64,000 nt of DNA from Muribaculaceae bacterium (GTDB taxonomy: Bacteria; Bacteroidota; Bacteroidia; Bacteroidales; Muribaculaceae), in assembly GCA_029057985.1 (NCBI GenBank), contig JAIDYR010000056.1, forward strand, positions 1-64,000. The letters are read 5' to 3'. The position numbers and the translations under genes are program-made. The notes beneath the pieces are model-generated. The model searched no databases and was not told where the DNA came from. It worked only from the letters and a program-made list of their open reading frames with translations. Positions within the stretch are counted from its first letter, which is position 1; each line of letters opens with the position of its first letter. This document shows, one piece after another, positions 19,449 to 29,667 of this stretch.

Positions 19449-20179
19449 TCCTTACTTAAATGCCGGATGCCGGAAATCAATGCTTCCGCAACTGCAAAAT
19501 CCATAGGATTCGTCACTTTAAGATTAGCTGGGTCTCCCTTGTAGAGCGCTATGCCAAGGCCTGCGGCCTCCGCAATGGATGCGTCATCAGTAAAATTCCG
19601 TGGATCATCCATCTTTCGGTAAGCATTCATAATATCCGAAAGGATGAATATCTGCGGAGTCTGAACCTCTACATAGTTACTTCTGTCGACAGACCTGGAG
19701 GCTCGCTCCTCGAAGCAGTCACCATCGCTGCCTGTCAGTTGACGCAGCGAACTTACTATAGCTACCACCGGGACCGCACCGACTCCGCTCCTGACAGACT
19801 CCATACCTCGCCTGATAACTTCAGGAGATATGAGCGGACGGGCGGCATCATGGATTGCTACCTTCATATCGCTCGCATCTATATCGGAGTTCTTCATAAG
19901 GCACTCAAGGCCGGCCTTCACTGACTCAGCTCTTGTCGCCCCTCCATCTACGATAAGCTGATCAATCGGATCACGCATATCCTTGAGCATGGACTCATAC
20001 ATACCGCGATATTCCTTATTCATGACGACTACTATTTTCATATTCCGATCAAAATCCCGAAAGGCACGTAGAGTATGAAAAATCATAGGTGCGTCTGCAA
20101 GTTCAATAAATTGTTTCGGCAGTCCCCCGCCAGCTCGCACTCCTTTTCCTCCGGCCACTATTATTGCAGCGTTTTTCAT
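19445..20179 (-). CDS. ispD: 2-C-methyl-D-erythritol 4-phosphate cytidylyltransferase
   Basis: AAIIVAGGKGVRAGGGLPKQFIELADAPMI, VAIHDAARPLISPEVI, VQTPQIF; stop overlaps recG start (ATGA). Start set at MKNAAIIVAGG; the upstream ORF extension contains a hairpin. Confidence 0.93.
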   Translation of the reverse strand: MKNAAIIVAGGKGVRAGGGLPKQFIELADAPMIFHTLRAFRDFDRNMKIVVVMNKEYRGMYESMLKDMRDPIDQLIVDGGATRAESVKAGLECLMKNSDIDASDMKVAIHDAARPLISPEVIRRGMESVRSGVGAVPVVAIVSSLRQLTGSDGDCFEERASRSVDRSNYVEVQTPQIFILSDIMNAYRKMDDPRNFTDDASIAEAAGLGIALYKGDPANLKVTNPMDFAVAEALISGIRHLSKE

Positions 20180-20236
20180 AAATAATGTAGATAAGATTTC
20201 TAACCTGCTTAGAGCATAGAGCGTAATCATCCGACA

Positions 20237-20262
20237 AGCCCCCACTGGCGACAGCGGGGGCT
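20237..20262 (-). other. GC-rich hairpin (AGCCCCC...GGGGGCT) between fabG and ispD
   Basis: 7-bp perfect arms, 12-nt loop, no U-tract. Confidence 0.5.
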
Positions 20263-20291
20263 CCGAAGGATATTATTCTTTGAATTGAATA

Positions 20292-21038
20292 TTACATATT
20301 CATGCCGCCGTCGACCTGAATAGTCTGGCCGGTCACATAGCTTGACATGTCGGAAGCGAGGAATGTAGCGACATTTGCGATATCCTCTACCTGACCTCCA
20401 CGGCGCAAGGGAATTTTGCCTACCCAGTCTTTACGCACTTCGTCGGGAAGCGCAGCTGTCATTGCAGTCTCGATAAATCCGGGAGCGATAGCATTCGCAC
20501 GTATGCCGCGGCTGCCTACTTCCTGAGCGATACTCTTGGCGAGAGCGATCAGGCCCGCCTTGGACGCAGCGTAGTTTGCCTGTCCGGCATTGCCGTGCAC
20601 GCCTACTACAGAAGCCATGTTGATGATAGAGCCAGATTTCTGGCGCATCATGATGGGAAGTACGGCATGTATGAAGTTGAAGGCAGACTTAAGATTTACA
20701 GTAAGGACTGCATCCCACTGAGCCTCCGTCATACGGAGCATAAGACCGTCTTTGGTGATGCCGGCGTTATTGACGAGGACATCGATCTTGCCGAAATCCT
20801 TCTTAACCTGAGCTACCACCTCTTCAGTCTGGGCAAAGTCAGCAGCATTGCTGGCGTAACCCTTGCATTTTACGCCGAGAGCCTCGATTTCCTTTACGGT
20901 CTGTTCGCCGTTTTCATCAATCACGAGGTCGGTGAAGGCGATATCTGCACCTTCGGAAGCGAATTTCAAGGCAAGGCCTTTGCCGATGCCACGTGCAGCT
21001 CCGGTGATAAGAGCTACTTTTCCTTCAAGTAATTTCAT
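20292..21038 (-). CDS. fabG: 3-oxoacyl-[acyl-carrier-protein] reductase
   Basis: SDR family: GAARGIGKGLALKFA, NNAGITKDGLMLRM, YAASKAGLIALAKS, VDGGMNM C-terminus. Confidence 0.95.
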   Translation of the reverse strand: MKLLEGKVALITGAARGIGKGLALKFASEGADIAFTDLVIDENGEQTVKEIEALGVKCKGYASNAADFAQTEEVVAQVKKDFGKIDVLVNNAGITKDGLMLRMTEAQWDAVLTVNLKSAFNFIHAVLPIMMRQKSGSIINMASVVGVHGNAGQANYAASKAGLIALAKSIAQEVGSRGIRANAIAPGFIETAMTAALPDEVRKDWVGKIPLRRGGQVEDIANVATFLASDMSSYVTGQTIQVDGGMNM

Positions 21039-21072
21039 TGTCTTATATAATTTAAGTCAGTTCTTGGAAAAT

Positions 21073-22023
21073 TTAAAAACTTATTATCATGCTTCCGCAT
21101 GAATATCCTCCTCCGAAGACTACCAGAGCCGTGCGATCTCCCTTCTTGAATTTGTCAAGGTTCTGAGCAAGCACAAGAGGAGCCGAGGCTGAACCGGTAT
21201 TACCCAATTCCTCAATATTATTCAGGAAAGAATCGAGAGTTAGTCCCAGCTGTCGGGCCACCTGCGCCACTATTCTTCTATTTGCCTGATGACAGATGAC
21301 ATATTTCAGATCCTTGATGGCAAAATCCTTCGAATCGAGCGCTTTCCCGAGAGCATGCACCATATATTTGCAGGCATACATGAAGACATCGCGTCCGTCG
21401 GGCATTGTGATTCCGTCTTCTTTCGGACGAAGTTTGACTCCATCCGGGCCTTTACCCAGATGCCCGAGTCCCTCGGTATATATCTCTTCGACGACAATAT
21501 CATCCGGGCTCTGGCGCTCCTTGCTTACGAAGTAAGCGACAGCCGCATCCCCCCAAAGATGTCCGGATTTAGGGTCTGATTCATTACGATAGTAAGAATT
21601 TTGTTCAGAGCATATCAGCAACGCTTTGGTAGCTTTTCCGCTTGCGAAATATCCTTCGATAATCTCCATCCCGTTGATAAATGAACTGCAGGCCGAAGAA
21701 GCATAGACCGCTTTAGCCCCTTCAATTCCATAATGCCGCTGGGTGACGTGGGCGGTTGTGGCTACAGTGTCATATACATTATAGGCTGCAGCCACTATCA
21801 GATCTACCTCCGTTATATCATAGGGTAATTTTGGCAGAGCGTCTTCTATGGCGTCAATCGCCATTGAATCGACATTTTCCCCATCCGCTACTATCGAACG
21901 CGTGCGTATTCCCGTGCGCTGTTCTATCCATTCTGAAGTCAGACCGTTGACCTCAAGGAAATGTTCGTTGTCAACTCTTCCTTCCGGCACGTAATGTCCA
22001 ATAGCATTAATATAAATCGGCAT
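21073..22023 (-). CDS. Beta-ketoacyl-ACP synthase III (FabH-like)
   Basis: SEWIEQRTGIRTR, catalytic Cys in ASSACSSFINGM, CHQANRRI, NNIEELGNTGSAS. Confidence 0.9.
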   Translation of the reverse strand: MPIYINAIGHYVPEGRVDNEHFLEVNGLTSEWIEQRTGIRTRSIVADGENVDSMAIDAIEDALPKLPYDITEVDLIVAAAYNVYDTVATTAHVTQRHYGIEGAKAVYASSACSSFINGMEIIEGYFASGKATKALLICSEQNSYYRNESDPKSGHLWGDAAVAYFVSKERQSPDDIVVEEIYTEGLGHLGKGPDGVKLRPKEDGITMPDGRDVFMYACKYMVHALGKALDSKDFAIKDLKYVICHQANRRIVAQVARQLGLTLDSFLNNIEELGNTGSASAPLVLAQNLDKFKKGDRTALVVFGGGYSCGSMIISF

Positions 22024-22082
22024 GGCGTGATTGGGTTTTATGTATGGGTTAATGTTTTTTATTGATTTAAGGTTTCAGTCAT

Positions 22083-22667
22083 TTATCTGACAAGGATGCC
22101 ATGAAGGAGCATTCTGGAGAATGACTCGGATAGAGTCTCCTGATCAATTCCTTTGTCGGAAAGTGCATCTCTTATGTAAGTCACATCGAGTCCCTGGATA
22201 GTATGAATGACTATTATGGCAGTAGCAGAGATATCCGGCACTTCGAACTCACCTTTCTCCACCCCTTCCTCAAGGATCTCGCGTACAAGCGCCACTTCCT
22301 TCTTGGAGATCTGGCGTCTGGCACGATCTACCTTGCGAAGATCACGAAAGAACCCGGCTGTCAGACTGCCGTTGCGATGCACAATCTCACGCATCGTCTC
22401 AAATCTGCATGCAATGTATTCCTTTAGTTTCTCCTCCGCAGATATGGGCTTTGCCACAATCAGACGAAGATTCATCAAAAGCTTGTCGCTTTCGCTTTCC
22501 ACAACTGCATTGTAGATGTCTTTCTTATTCTTGAAGTAGGTATAAATCGTGCGCCTTCCTTTATCGGAAGCGGATGCTATATCGTTCATAGTAGTATTCT
22601 CCACGCCTTTACGGGCGAAGAGCTGACGTGCTACTTCTATAAACTTTTCTCGAGTCTTCGATACCAT
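22083..22667 (-). CDS. TetR/AcrR-family transcriptional regulator
   Basis: TREKFIEVARQLFARKGVENTTMNDIASASDKGRRTIYTYFKNKKDIYNAV HTH; ATG start (MVSKTREKF) preferred over the upstream TTG, which lies inside the putative -7 element. Confidence 0.93.
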   Translation of the reverse strand: MVSKTREKFIEVARQLFARKGVENTTMNDIASASDKGRRTIYTYFKNKKDIYNAVVESESDKLLMNLRLIVAKPISAEEKLKEYIACRFETMREIVHRNGSLTAGFFRDLRKVDRARRQISKKEVALVREILEEGVEKGEFEVPDISATAIIVIHTIQGLDVTYIRDALSDKGIDQETLSESFSRMLLHGILVR

Positions 22668-22718
22668 ATGATCGGAGGATTTAAATCTGACGAGGCGCCT
22701 GATTTTTATTACACATTG

Positions 22719-22726
22719 CAAAATTA
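22719..22726 (-). promoter_or_regulatory. Candidate -7 element TAATTTTG for the tetR gene
   Basis: TAnnTTTG match about 52 nt upstream of the ATG. Confidence 0.5.
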
Positions 22727-23002
22727 GTAAAAATTTTCGGTATTACACAATTTTTTTCTTTCTGTGCAAAATAATTATTCCTCCCGGACTGCGTTCGGGA
22801 TAGCTTCTTACCCTGAAATTTCGGATTGTTGACTCTTAATGACATGAATTTTTAGCTCATAAGAGAGCATGATATTTTAACTGGAATTCAAACAATATTG
22901 TACAGTACGAATTATAAGAAGAGAAGTCAATCCTTTAAATATCTAATATTCAGGATAATATTAATATTTAACATTTATTAACTCAAAATTATGACTGATA
23001 GA

Positions 23003-23034
23003 TTTGGCAGATACGAAAAAAAGTCGTAACTTTG
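23003..23034 (+). promoter_or_regulatory. Candidate promoter for tRNA-Met: TTTG ... TAACTTTG
   Basis: TTTGG at 23003-23007, about 19 nt spacer, TAACTTTG at 23027-23034, just upstream of the tRNA. Confidence 0.7.
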
Positions 23035-23045
23035 CATCGCAATAC

Positions 23046-23117
<72 letters not shown>

Positions 23118-23127
23118 CTGAATCAGG

Positions 23128-23154
23128 AGGGCGTGTCAATCATTGACGCGCCCT
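23128..23154 (+). terminator. Hairpin terminator downstream of tRNA-Met
   Basis: AGGGCGTGTCAATCATTGACGCGCCCT followed by ATTTCTTTAT. Confidence 0.7.
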
Positions 23155-23174
23155 ATTTCTTTATAAATTTACTC

Positions 23175-23837
23175 ATGCAACCCATTTACGAAGATAACCA
23201 TATCATTATCGTCTACAAAGCCCCGGGTGAAATAGTTCAGGGTGACAAGACCGGCAATACTCCCCTTTCAGAGTTGATAAAATCATACCTTAAGGAGAAA
23301 TATCATAAGCCGGGGAATGTCTTCTGTGGGGTAGTCCACCGCATAGACCGTCCCGTCGCAGGATTGGTCATATTTGCCAAGACATCAAAAGCACTTACCC
23401 GACTCAATGATATGTTGCGACGCAATCAGATTCATAAGACTTACTGGGCAATGGTAGAAGGGCGACCTGCCAAAGAAGAGGACACACTGGAATGTTACAT
23501 GCGCTCTGACGGCCGGATGAATAAATCATTCCCATGCTCCCCCGATGATAAAGATGCAAAAAAGGCCATACTGAAATATAAGACCATCGCCGTGGGCGAC
23601 CGATACTCTATTCTCGAAGTGAACCTGATCACGGGTCGCAAGCATCAGATCAGAATGCAACTGTCAGGTATCGGGAACCCGATAAAGGGTGACCTTAAAT
23701 ACGGCGCCCGCCGATCGAACCCCGATGGGGGAATATCATTGCTCGCCAAGAGAATAGAATTTATTCATCCTGTCAGCAAGGAAGAGATTAAAATAGAGCT
23801 CAATCCTACTACCGAGATGCAAAAGATTCTCGGATAG
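23175..23837 (+). CDS. RluA-family RNA pseudouridine synthase
   Basis: GVVHRIDRPVAGLVIFAKTSKA, LITGRKHQIRMQLSGIGNPIKGDLKYGA; the GTG at 23133 falls inside the terminator hairpin, so ATG 23175 is preferred. Confidence 0.92.
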   Translation: MQPIYEDNHIIIVYKAPGEIVQGDKTGNTPLSELIKSYLKEKYHKPGNVFCGVVHRIDRPVAGLVIFAKTSKALTRLNDMLRRNQIHKTYWAMVEGRPAKEEDTLECYMRSDGRMNKSFPCSPDDKDAKKAILKYKTIAVGDRYSILEVNLITGRKHQIRMQLSGIGNPIKGDLKYGARRSNPDGGISLLAKRIEFIHPVSKEEIKIELNPTTEMQKILG

Positions 23838-23899
23838 CATCACAGGTAAATAACCTGCAAAAGAAGATTCTCGGATAGTTTCGCAAGCATAACAATACA

Positions 23900-23936
23900 A
23901 ATAAGGCGCTCTCCTTTCGGAGAACGCCTATTTTTA
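23900..23936. terminator. Intrinsic terminator between convergent RluA-family and OmpA-like genes
   Basis: ATAAGGCGCTCTCC-tttc-GGAGAACGCCTATTTTTATTTT. Confidence 0.85.
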
Positions 23937-23960
23937 TTTTCTGAATATTCTTATTGAATA

Positions 23961-25148
23961 TTACTCTGCATAGCGGATAGTCACAGCGCGATCCAGCGGA
24001 GCTGCCTGCGGGCCGAGATCTGTGAGGTTCTTGTCGTCTGTAGTCTTTTCGAGCTGAGAAGCGTCGACACCCTGAGAAATAAGGTAGTTGTATACGCCAT
24101 CTACACGAGCATTGCGGAGACGAGTGTTGATTTCGTCAGTGCCGGTATAAGAGTCAGCATAGCCGGTGAGGACATACTTCTTGTTGGAGTCCTTCATGAC
24201 AGAAGCTACAGAGTTGAGGACAGTCTTTTCGCGAGCTGCGAGACCATACTGGTTGATGGGATAGTAGATAGTCACGAGACCTTCGCAGTCCTGTACGACG
24301 GGGCGCTTCTTGTTCATGCAGTCTTCGAGCTGATCTTCTACAACCTTAACCTCCTTGTTGGCAGCAGCGAGGCGAGCTACGAGTTCGTCACCCTGTGCGT
24401 CTGTGTACTTCCAAGTCGGGCAAGTAGCAGTTACCGGGCAATCCCATTCAGACTTGCCGAGGTTGAAAGTAAGACCTGCCTGGATGCTGAGGTCATGGTC
24501 TGCACCCGGCTTGAAGTCGATCAGAGTGTACTGAACGTCGAAGAAGAGGTCAACTACGCTGGAGAGGCGGAAGTTATTCTGAAGACCTGCATTTACGAAC
24601 ATTACAGTGTTGTGAGCGCGGTGCCAACCGATTTCCTTGCCACCGTTGCCGTAGTTACGAGCCCATGTCCAGTATGCGCCTGCGCCACCGTGGAGCACGA
24701 GGTTGTAAACGCGGTCGGGTTTGTAGCCACACCACCAGTTGGTGATGTCGATGAGCATATCAAACTCGGGGCCGAGACCCATGTACTTTTCAGGATAGTA
24801 GCCATTGCTCCAGGCGCCGGCATTCATTTTACGGAATTCGCCGTCGGCTGTAGTAGCACCCTTGGGCATGATCCAGTTTGCACCGAAGCGGAAGCCCATC
24901 ACGGGAGATACCCATTTACCTACGTAGAGGGCGCCTGCGCCACCCCAGCGGTCTTTAAGAGGAGCTTTGATGTCATGCTCAGCCATGATGAAGGTTGTAC
25001 CACCCTCAGCTGTGATGAACCAGTTGTCGCGATTTCTGTTAAGCAGGTAACCCTGACTGCAGTCAGGAGTATAAGTTACCTCCTGGGCTGTAGCAGTGGC
25101 GCCTCCGAGGGCAACTGCTGCAAGAGCGAGTAATACACTTTTTTTCAT
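23961..25148 (-). CDS. OmpA-family outer membrane protein
   Basis: Signal peptide, beta-barrel region, C-terminal OmpA domain (YVLTGYADSYTGTDEINTRLRNARVDGVYNYLISQGV). Confidence 0.9.
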   Translation of the reverse strand: MKKSVLLALAAVALGGATATAQEVTYTPDCSQGYLLNRNRDNWFITAEGGTTFIMAEHDIKAPLKDRWGGAGALYVGKWVSPVMGFRFGANWIMPKGATTADGEFRKMNAGAWSNGYYPEKYMGLGPEFDMLIDITNWWCGYKPDRVYNLVLHGGAGAYWTWARNYGNGGKEIGWHRAHNTVMFVNAGLQNNFRLSSVVDLFFDVQYTLIDFKPGADHDLSIQAGLTFNLGKSEWDCPVTATCPTWKYTDAQGDELVARLAAANKEVKVVEDQLEDCMNKKRPVVQDCEGLVTIYYPINQYGLAAREKTVLNSVASVMKDSNKKYVLTGYADSYTGTDEINTRLRNARVDGVYNYLISQGVDASQLEKTTDDKNLTDLGPQAAPLDRAVTIRYAE

Positions 25149-25325
25149 AGAACAACAATATTAAATAGTGGATATAATCTAAATTTTGGTTCTGGCCGGA
25201 TCAGAATCCGGAGTCGGGAAAAGATCAATCAAATTCATGATTTTATCTTTCAATTAATTGTCTTTTCGTCCTTTTCTCCCATGGAAGACACTCTTTCCGG
25301 TATCTCTCCCTCGGGAATTTTGGCG

Positions 25326-25333
25326 CAAAGTTA
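25326..25333 (-). promoter_or_regulatory. Candidate -7 element TAACTTTG for the ompA-like gene
   Basis: TAnnTTTG match about 180 nt upstream of the start; implies a long 5' UTR. Confidence 0.5.
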
Positions 25334-25481
25334 ATTAATTTTATTTAAGAAACATAATTTTTAGAAAGATTGTTTAACACTTTCCCCGATTTTTTTGATA
25401 TTTTTTTACTTTTATTGCTTGTTTCCTACCGCAACTCTCAATTTTATCCTCTTTTGAGAGGAATCCGGAGTCAGGCATTAC

Positions 25482-27515
25482 TCAGGCTTTAGCGAGGAAT
25501 TTCTTGACTTCAGCCACGATGTTGCGCGGAGTGAATCCGAATTTCTCGTCAAGTACTTTTGCGGGTGCCGACGCTCCAAAGCGATTAAGGCCATAGACCT
25601 TCCATTCTCCTCTCATAAGGGGATAGAGAGTTGAGGGCAGTCCGGCAGTTATGCCATATACTTTGCCTGCCGGAGGAATTACTGAGTCGCGGTAGTCGGC
25701 CGGTTGATCAAGGAATTCACCGATTGACGGTACAGAGACTACGCGCGCCCTGATTCCCTCCGCTGCAAGCTCCTCAGCGGATTTAACTGCCAGAGAGACC
25801 TCGCTGCCGTTTGCTACGAACGTCACGTCAGCCGGGCCCTCAGTCTCAACGACCACATAGCCTCCTCGCGCCACGCCCTTCTTGGCTTGCTCGCGGCGTC
25901 CGTCGCCTGGAACATCGTCGATATCCTGGCGGGTAAAGATCATGACGGTCGGACGATCTGAAGTTGCCATGGCGAGCTTATAGCACTCTATTACTTCCGC
26001 AGTATCTGCAGGACGCAGGACAAGAACACTGCGTTTTCCACTTATATTATGCAGCTCTTCAAGAAGTCGCATCTGAGCTTCATGTTCTACGGGCTGATGC
26101 GTAGGGCCGTCTTCGCCTACTCTGAAGGCGTCGTGGCTGAATATGTATTTCACGGGAAGCTCCATCAAAGCTGACATGCGGATAGCAGGCTTCATATAAT
26201 CTGAGAAGACAAAGAATGTGCCGCAAGCTGCTTGCATACCGCCATGGAGTACTATGCCGTTCATTATGCAGGCCATTGTAAGTTCGGCAACCCCGGCATG
26301 CAGGAAGGCTCCGCTGAAATCGCCTTTTCTGAGTGCCCCGGTAGCCTTTAGGAAACCATCGGTCTTGTCGGAGTTTGCAAGGTCGGCGCTCGACACAATC
26401 ATGTTACCGACATGCTTGCCAAGATAGTTAAGAATAGCGGATGATGCCGTGCGGGTAGCCACGTTAGGCTTGATCTCAACCTCATCAAGATTCAGTTCGG
26501 GATTCTTACCGCTCAGATATTGGCCGAGAAGTTCGGCTTTCTGCGGCTCGGCTGCTTTCCATTCCGCAAACTTGACTTTCCATTCTCCGGCAGCACGTTC
26601 GAGTTCTGCCCGGCGGTCGTCATACATTGCCTGGACGTCGTCGAAAATTACCCACGGATTTTCCGGGTCTCCTCCGAGATTCTTTACTGTAGTGGCAATG
26701 CAGGCGCCGGCTTTCGACAGAGGCTGACCATGAGTCGACATAGCTCCCTCGAGTGATTTTCCGTCGGAAGTCATGACCTTGCGGGCCATTATTGTCCGAC
26801 CGATGATAAGCGTCGGACGCTCCGTCTCAGCTTTAGCGACATTAAGAGCGGAAAGGATTGCTTCGGGATCGCAACCATCGATTTCGAGTACACTCCAACC
26901 CCAGCTGCGATACTTTGCCGCGGTATCCTCCGTAGTGACATCCTCGACGTTGGTCGATAGTTGAACGGCATTGGAGTCATAATACATTATAAGATTGCTC
27001 AGACCCAGCGCGCCGGCGATGCGGCCCGCTCCCTGGGACACTTCTTCCTGGATTCCGCCGTCGGAAATGAAGGCATAGGTCTTATGAGCGACGATTTCAC
27101 CGAATCTCTGAGCATAGAAGCGCTCTGCGATCGCGCATCCGACTGCCATTGCATGACCCTGTCCGAGCGGACCGCTTGAATTGTCGACGCCTCGACCCGG
27201 ATCGAGTTCCGGATGACCCGGAGTCACGCTCCCCCACTGACGGAATTGCTGAAGTTCCTCGATTGAATAGCGACCCGTCAGCGCAAGCACGCCGTAAAGC
27301 ATCGGCGACTGATGGCCCGGATCGAGGAAGAATCTGTCGCGTGCGACCCATTCCGGGTCACGGGGATCATAATTGATGACTTTCGAGAAAAGCACATTGA
27401 CGAAGTCGGCTCCGCCCATTGATCCACCGGGATGACCCGATTTGGCCGCTTCCACCATCTCCGCGATTAGGATACGGATATTGTCCGCGGCACGATTCAT
27501 TAAGTGTTTGTCCAT
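25482..27515 (-). CDS. tkt: Transketolase
   Basis: AKSGHPGGSMGGADF, PLGQGHAMAVGCAIAERFYA, FVFSDYMKPAIRMSALMELPVKYIFSHDAFRVGEDGPTHQPVE. Confidence 0.97.
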   Translation of the reverse strand: MDKHLMNRAADNIRILIAEMVEAAKSGHPGGSMGGADFVNVLFSKVINYDPRDPEWVARDRFFLDPGHQSPMLYGVLALTGRYSIEELQQFRQWGSVTPGHPELDPGRGVDNSSGPLGQGHAMAVGCAIAERFYAQRFGEIVAHKTYAFISDGGIQEEVSQGAGRIAGALGLSNLIMYYDSNAVQLSTNVEDVTTEDTAAKYRSWGWSVLEIDGCDPEAILSALNVAKAETERPTLIIGRTIMARKVMTSDGKSLEGAMSTHGQPLSKAGACIATTVKNLGGDPENPWVIFDDVQAMYDDRRAELERAAGEWKVKFAEWKAAEPQKAELLGQYLSGKNPELNLDEVEIKPNVATRTASSAILNYLGKHVGNMIVSSADLANSDKTDGFLKATGALRKGDFSGAFLHAGVAELTMACIMNGIVLHGGMQAACGTFFVFSDYMKPAIRMSALMELPVKYIFSHDAFRVGEDGPTHQPVEHEAQMRLLEELHNISGKRSVLVLRPADTAEVIECYKLAMATSDRPTVMIFTRQDIDDVPGDGRREQAKKGVARGGYVVVETEGPADVTFVANGSEVSLAVKSAEELAAEGIRARVVSVPSIGEFLDQPADYRDSVIPPAGKVYGITAGLPSTLYPLMRGEWKVYGLNRFGASAPAKVLDEKFGFTPRNIVAEVKKFLAKA

Positions 27516-27543
27516 GGAAATGTTTTATATTGTATGGTTGGAT

Positions 27544-28869
27544 TTATTTCTCTACAAGTACTTCAGGAGATTCGGCCACATGCTTCGAAGGACGCGACAA
27601 CAGGACAGCATAGAGCAGGATATAGCCGGCAAGGACGAAATCAAGCCAGAAACTGTTGAGGATATCATTACCTGCCAACACAGACTGGATAGTCGGGAAG
27701 ATACCTCCGCCGCATACCATCACCATGAACATACCGGAAGCTACCGCTGTATATTTACCCAGCCCGGTCACCGACAGGTTGAATATCGCGCCCCACATGA
27801 TAGAGGCGAAGAAACCGCAAAGCACGAAGAATATCGCATTCATAGGAATCTTTACGAAGCTGAAGGAAAGTTCGCCGGAATCAAATCCTATGAAGCTGAC
27901 AAGTGTTTCTTCCGTAAAGATGCCGGCAAGTATGAAGGCCATAGAGCCTATGCCGGCGATAGTCAGCATCACGCGCGATGACACCTTGCCACCGATCAGG
28001 CCGCCGATAAAGCGCCCGATCAGCATCAGAAGCCAATAGATGCCGCATACGGTGCCGGCAATTGCCGCGCTCGATGCAACATTCATTGCTTTGACATCTA
28101 CATGCTTCTCAAGAAATTGATAAGTCCAGTTTGCCATCCCTACTTCGAGCCCTACATAGCAGAAGATCGCCAGAACTCCGAAGGTAAAGTTGTGGTATTG
28201 GAAGGCTTTGATGACCTTTACTTTCTCGGAGGGCTTTCCTAAATCTTCGGCTTCAGGAAGATGGCTGAAGAAGAGAACTATGAATGCCACAGCGAAAATG
28301 CCCATAGCGAGATAGAAGACGGGATTGGCTGAAGATATTGAACTTGCTGCGCCACCGAGCAGGCCGCCAACAATGACGGGCGCCAGAGTAGCTCCGAGAG
28401 AGTTGAATGTGCCGCCGAACTGCACCAGCTGATTGCCCTTGTTGGGCGTAGAGCCCAGAGAATTCAGCATAGGATTGACCACAGTATTGAGCAAACACAT
28501 AGAGAATCCCGCTACGAAAGCGCCAATAAGATAAATTGTCACTGCGGTAGAGTCAGCAACTATAAAACCTGAGCAATACGTAATAGCAACTCCGATGAAG
28601 CCTATGGTGACAGCCCATAGTGCAGTCATGCGGAAGCCTTTATTCTGAAGAAGTTTACCCGCAGGATAACCCATAAATGCATAGGCTATGAAATTGGCGA
28701 GGGTGCCGAGTTGCGACATCATCGGATTCCCTGCCGACATCTTTTCAATGACCGAACCAAGAGGATTCTGATATCCGGTGACAAACGCTATCATAAAGAA
28801 CAGCGCAAACATTATGACGATAGGCAGAGCGTAATTGCCTTTCTTCTGCGGGTTATTATTCTCAACCAT
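27544..28869 (-). CDS. MFS sugar transporter, FucP/GluP-like
   Basis: 12-TM MFS; FVTGYQNPLGS, FIAYAFMGYPAGKLLQNKGFR and NTVVNPMLNSLGS motifs of the FHS family. Confidence 0.85.
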   Translation of the reverse strand: MVENNNPQKKGNYALPIVIMFALFFMIAFVTGYQNPLGSVIEKMSAGNPMMSQLGTLANFIAYAFMGYPAGKLLQNKGFRMTALWAVTIGFIGVAITYCSGFIVADSTAVTIYLIGAFVAGFSMCLLNTVVNPMLNSLGSTPNKGNQLVQFGGTFNSLGATLAPVIVGGLLGGAASSISSANPVFYLAMGIFAVAFIVLFFSHLPEAEDLGKPSEKVKVIKAFQYHNFTFGVLAIFCYVGLEVGMANWTYQFLEKHVDVKAMNVASSAAIAGTVCGIYWLLMLIGRFIGGLIGGKVSSRVMLTIAGIGSMAFILAGIFTEETLVSFIGFDSGELSFSFVKIPMNAIFFVLCGFFASIMWGAIFNLSVTGLGKYTAVASGMFMVMVCGGGIFPTIQSVLAGNDILNSFWLDFVLAGYILLYAVLLSRPSKHVAESPEVLVEK

Positions 28870-28934
28870 ATTTTGTACTTTACTTATTACTCACTGATTA
28901 TTACTCGATTTGATTATCGCTAGCAAGAATAAAA

Positions 28935-29609
28935 TCAATATTCACGGACGCCGAAGATGCGTGTCCCGACTCTGATAAGAGTAGCTCCTTCTTCTACGGC
29001 AATCGGCCAGTCGCCGCTCATGCCCATAGAGATTTCATCAAATCCCCGGAGCTCGGGAATCTCATCCTTTATGATCCTGAAGAGCTCAGCTATTTTTTGA
29101 AAATCTTCTCTTACTCTGCCGAGATCATCTGTATTGGACGCCATTCCCATTACACCGCAGATATGCGTCGCCTTGAGAGATTCGAATCTGCGCTGTCGAA
29201 AATAATCGAGAAGTTCTTCGGGTGAGAATCCGAATTTTGTCTCTTCGCGTGCCACATGAATCTGCATCAGCACTCTTGTTGTCACACCCGCTTTTTCCGA
29301 CTCCCTGTCGATAATCTCCAGCAATCTCTCCGAATCGACGCTCTCAATAAGACTTGTCTTTCCGATAAGCTGACGCACCTTATTAGTCTGCAGATGCCCT
29401 ATGAAATGCCATTCGATGTCGGCGGGCAATGCGTCACTCTTCCTGATGAGTTCCTGAACTCTGCTTTCTCCAAAACGACGCTGTCCGGCCTCATAAGCCG
29501 CCATGACAGCATCCTCCGGATGAAATTTAGATACGGCTACCAGATTGATTCCTGCCGGAATTTCCGATTGCAGGACCTTTATATTATGGCGTATTTCCGA
29601 GTCATTCAT
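28935..29609 (-). CDS. YggS-family pyridoxal phosphate homeostasis protein
   Basis: LVAVSKFHPEDAVMAAYEAGQRRFGESRVQEL, WHFIGHLQTNK, MGMSGDWPIAVEEGATLIRVGTRIFG. Confidence 0.94.
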   Translation of the reverse strand: MNDSEIRHNIKVLQSEIPAGINLVAVSKFHPEDAVMAAYEAGQRRFGESRVQELIRKSDALPADIEWHFIGHLQTNKVRQLIGKTSLIESVDSERLLEIIDRESEKAGVTTRVLMQIHVAREETKFGFSPEELLDYFRQRRFESLKATHICGVMGMASNTDDLGRVREDFQKIAELFRIIKDEIPELRGFDEISMGMSGDWPIAVEEGATLIRVGTRIFGVREY

Positions 29610-29667
29610 AATGATTTCTGCTGATCTCTGATTATCTTGTCAGTTATCCCGACGCTCAGTATCTGGT

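Noticed and set aside
22668-22721. N-terminal extension of the TetR ORF from the TTG at 22721
   Set aside because: The TTG lies inside the candidate -7 promoter element; the HTH protein starts naturally at MVSKTREKF.
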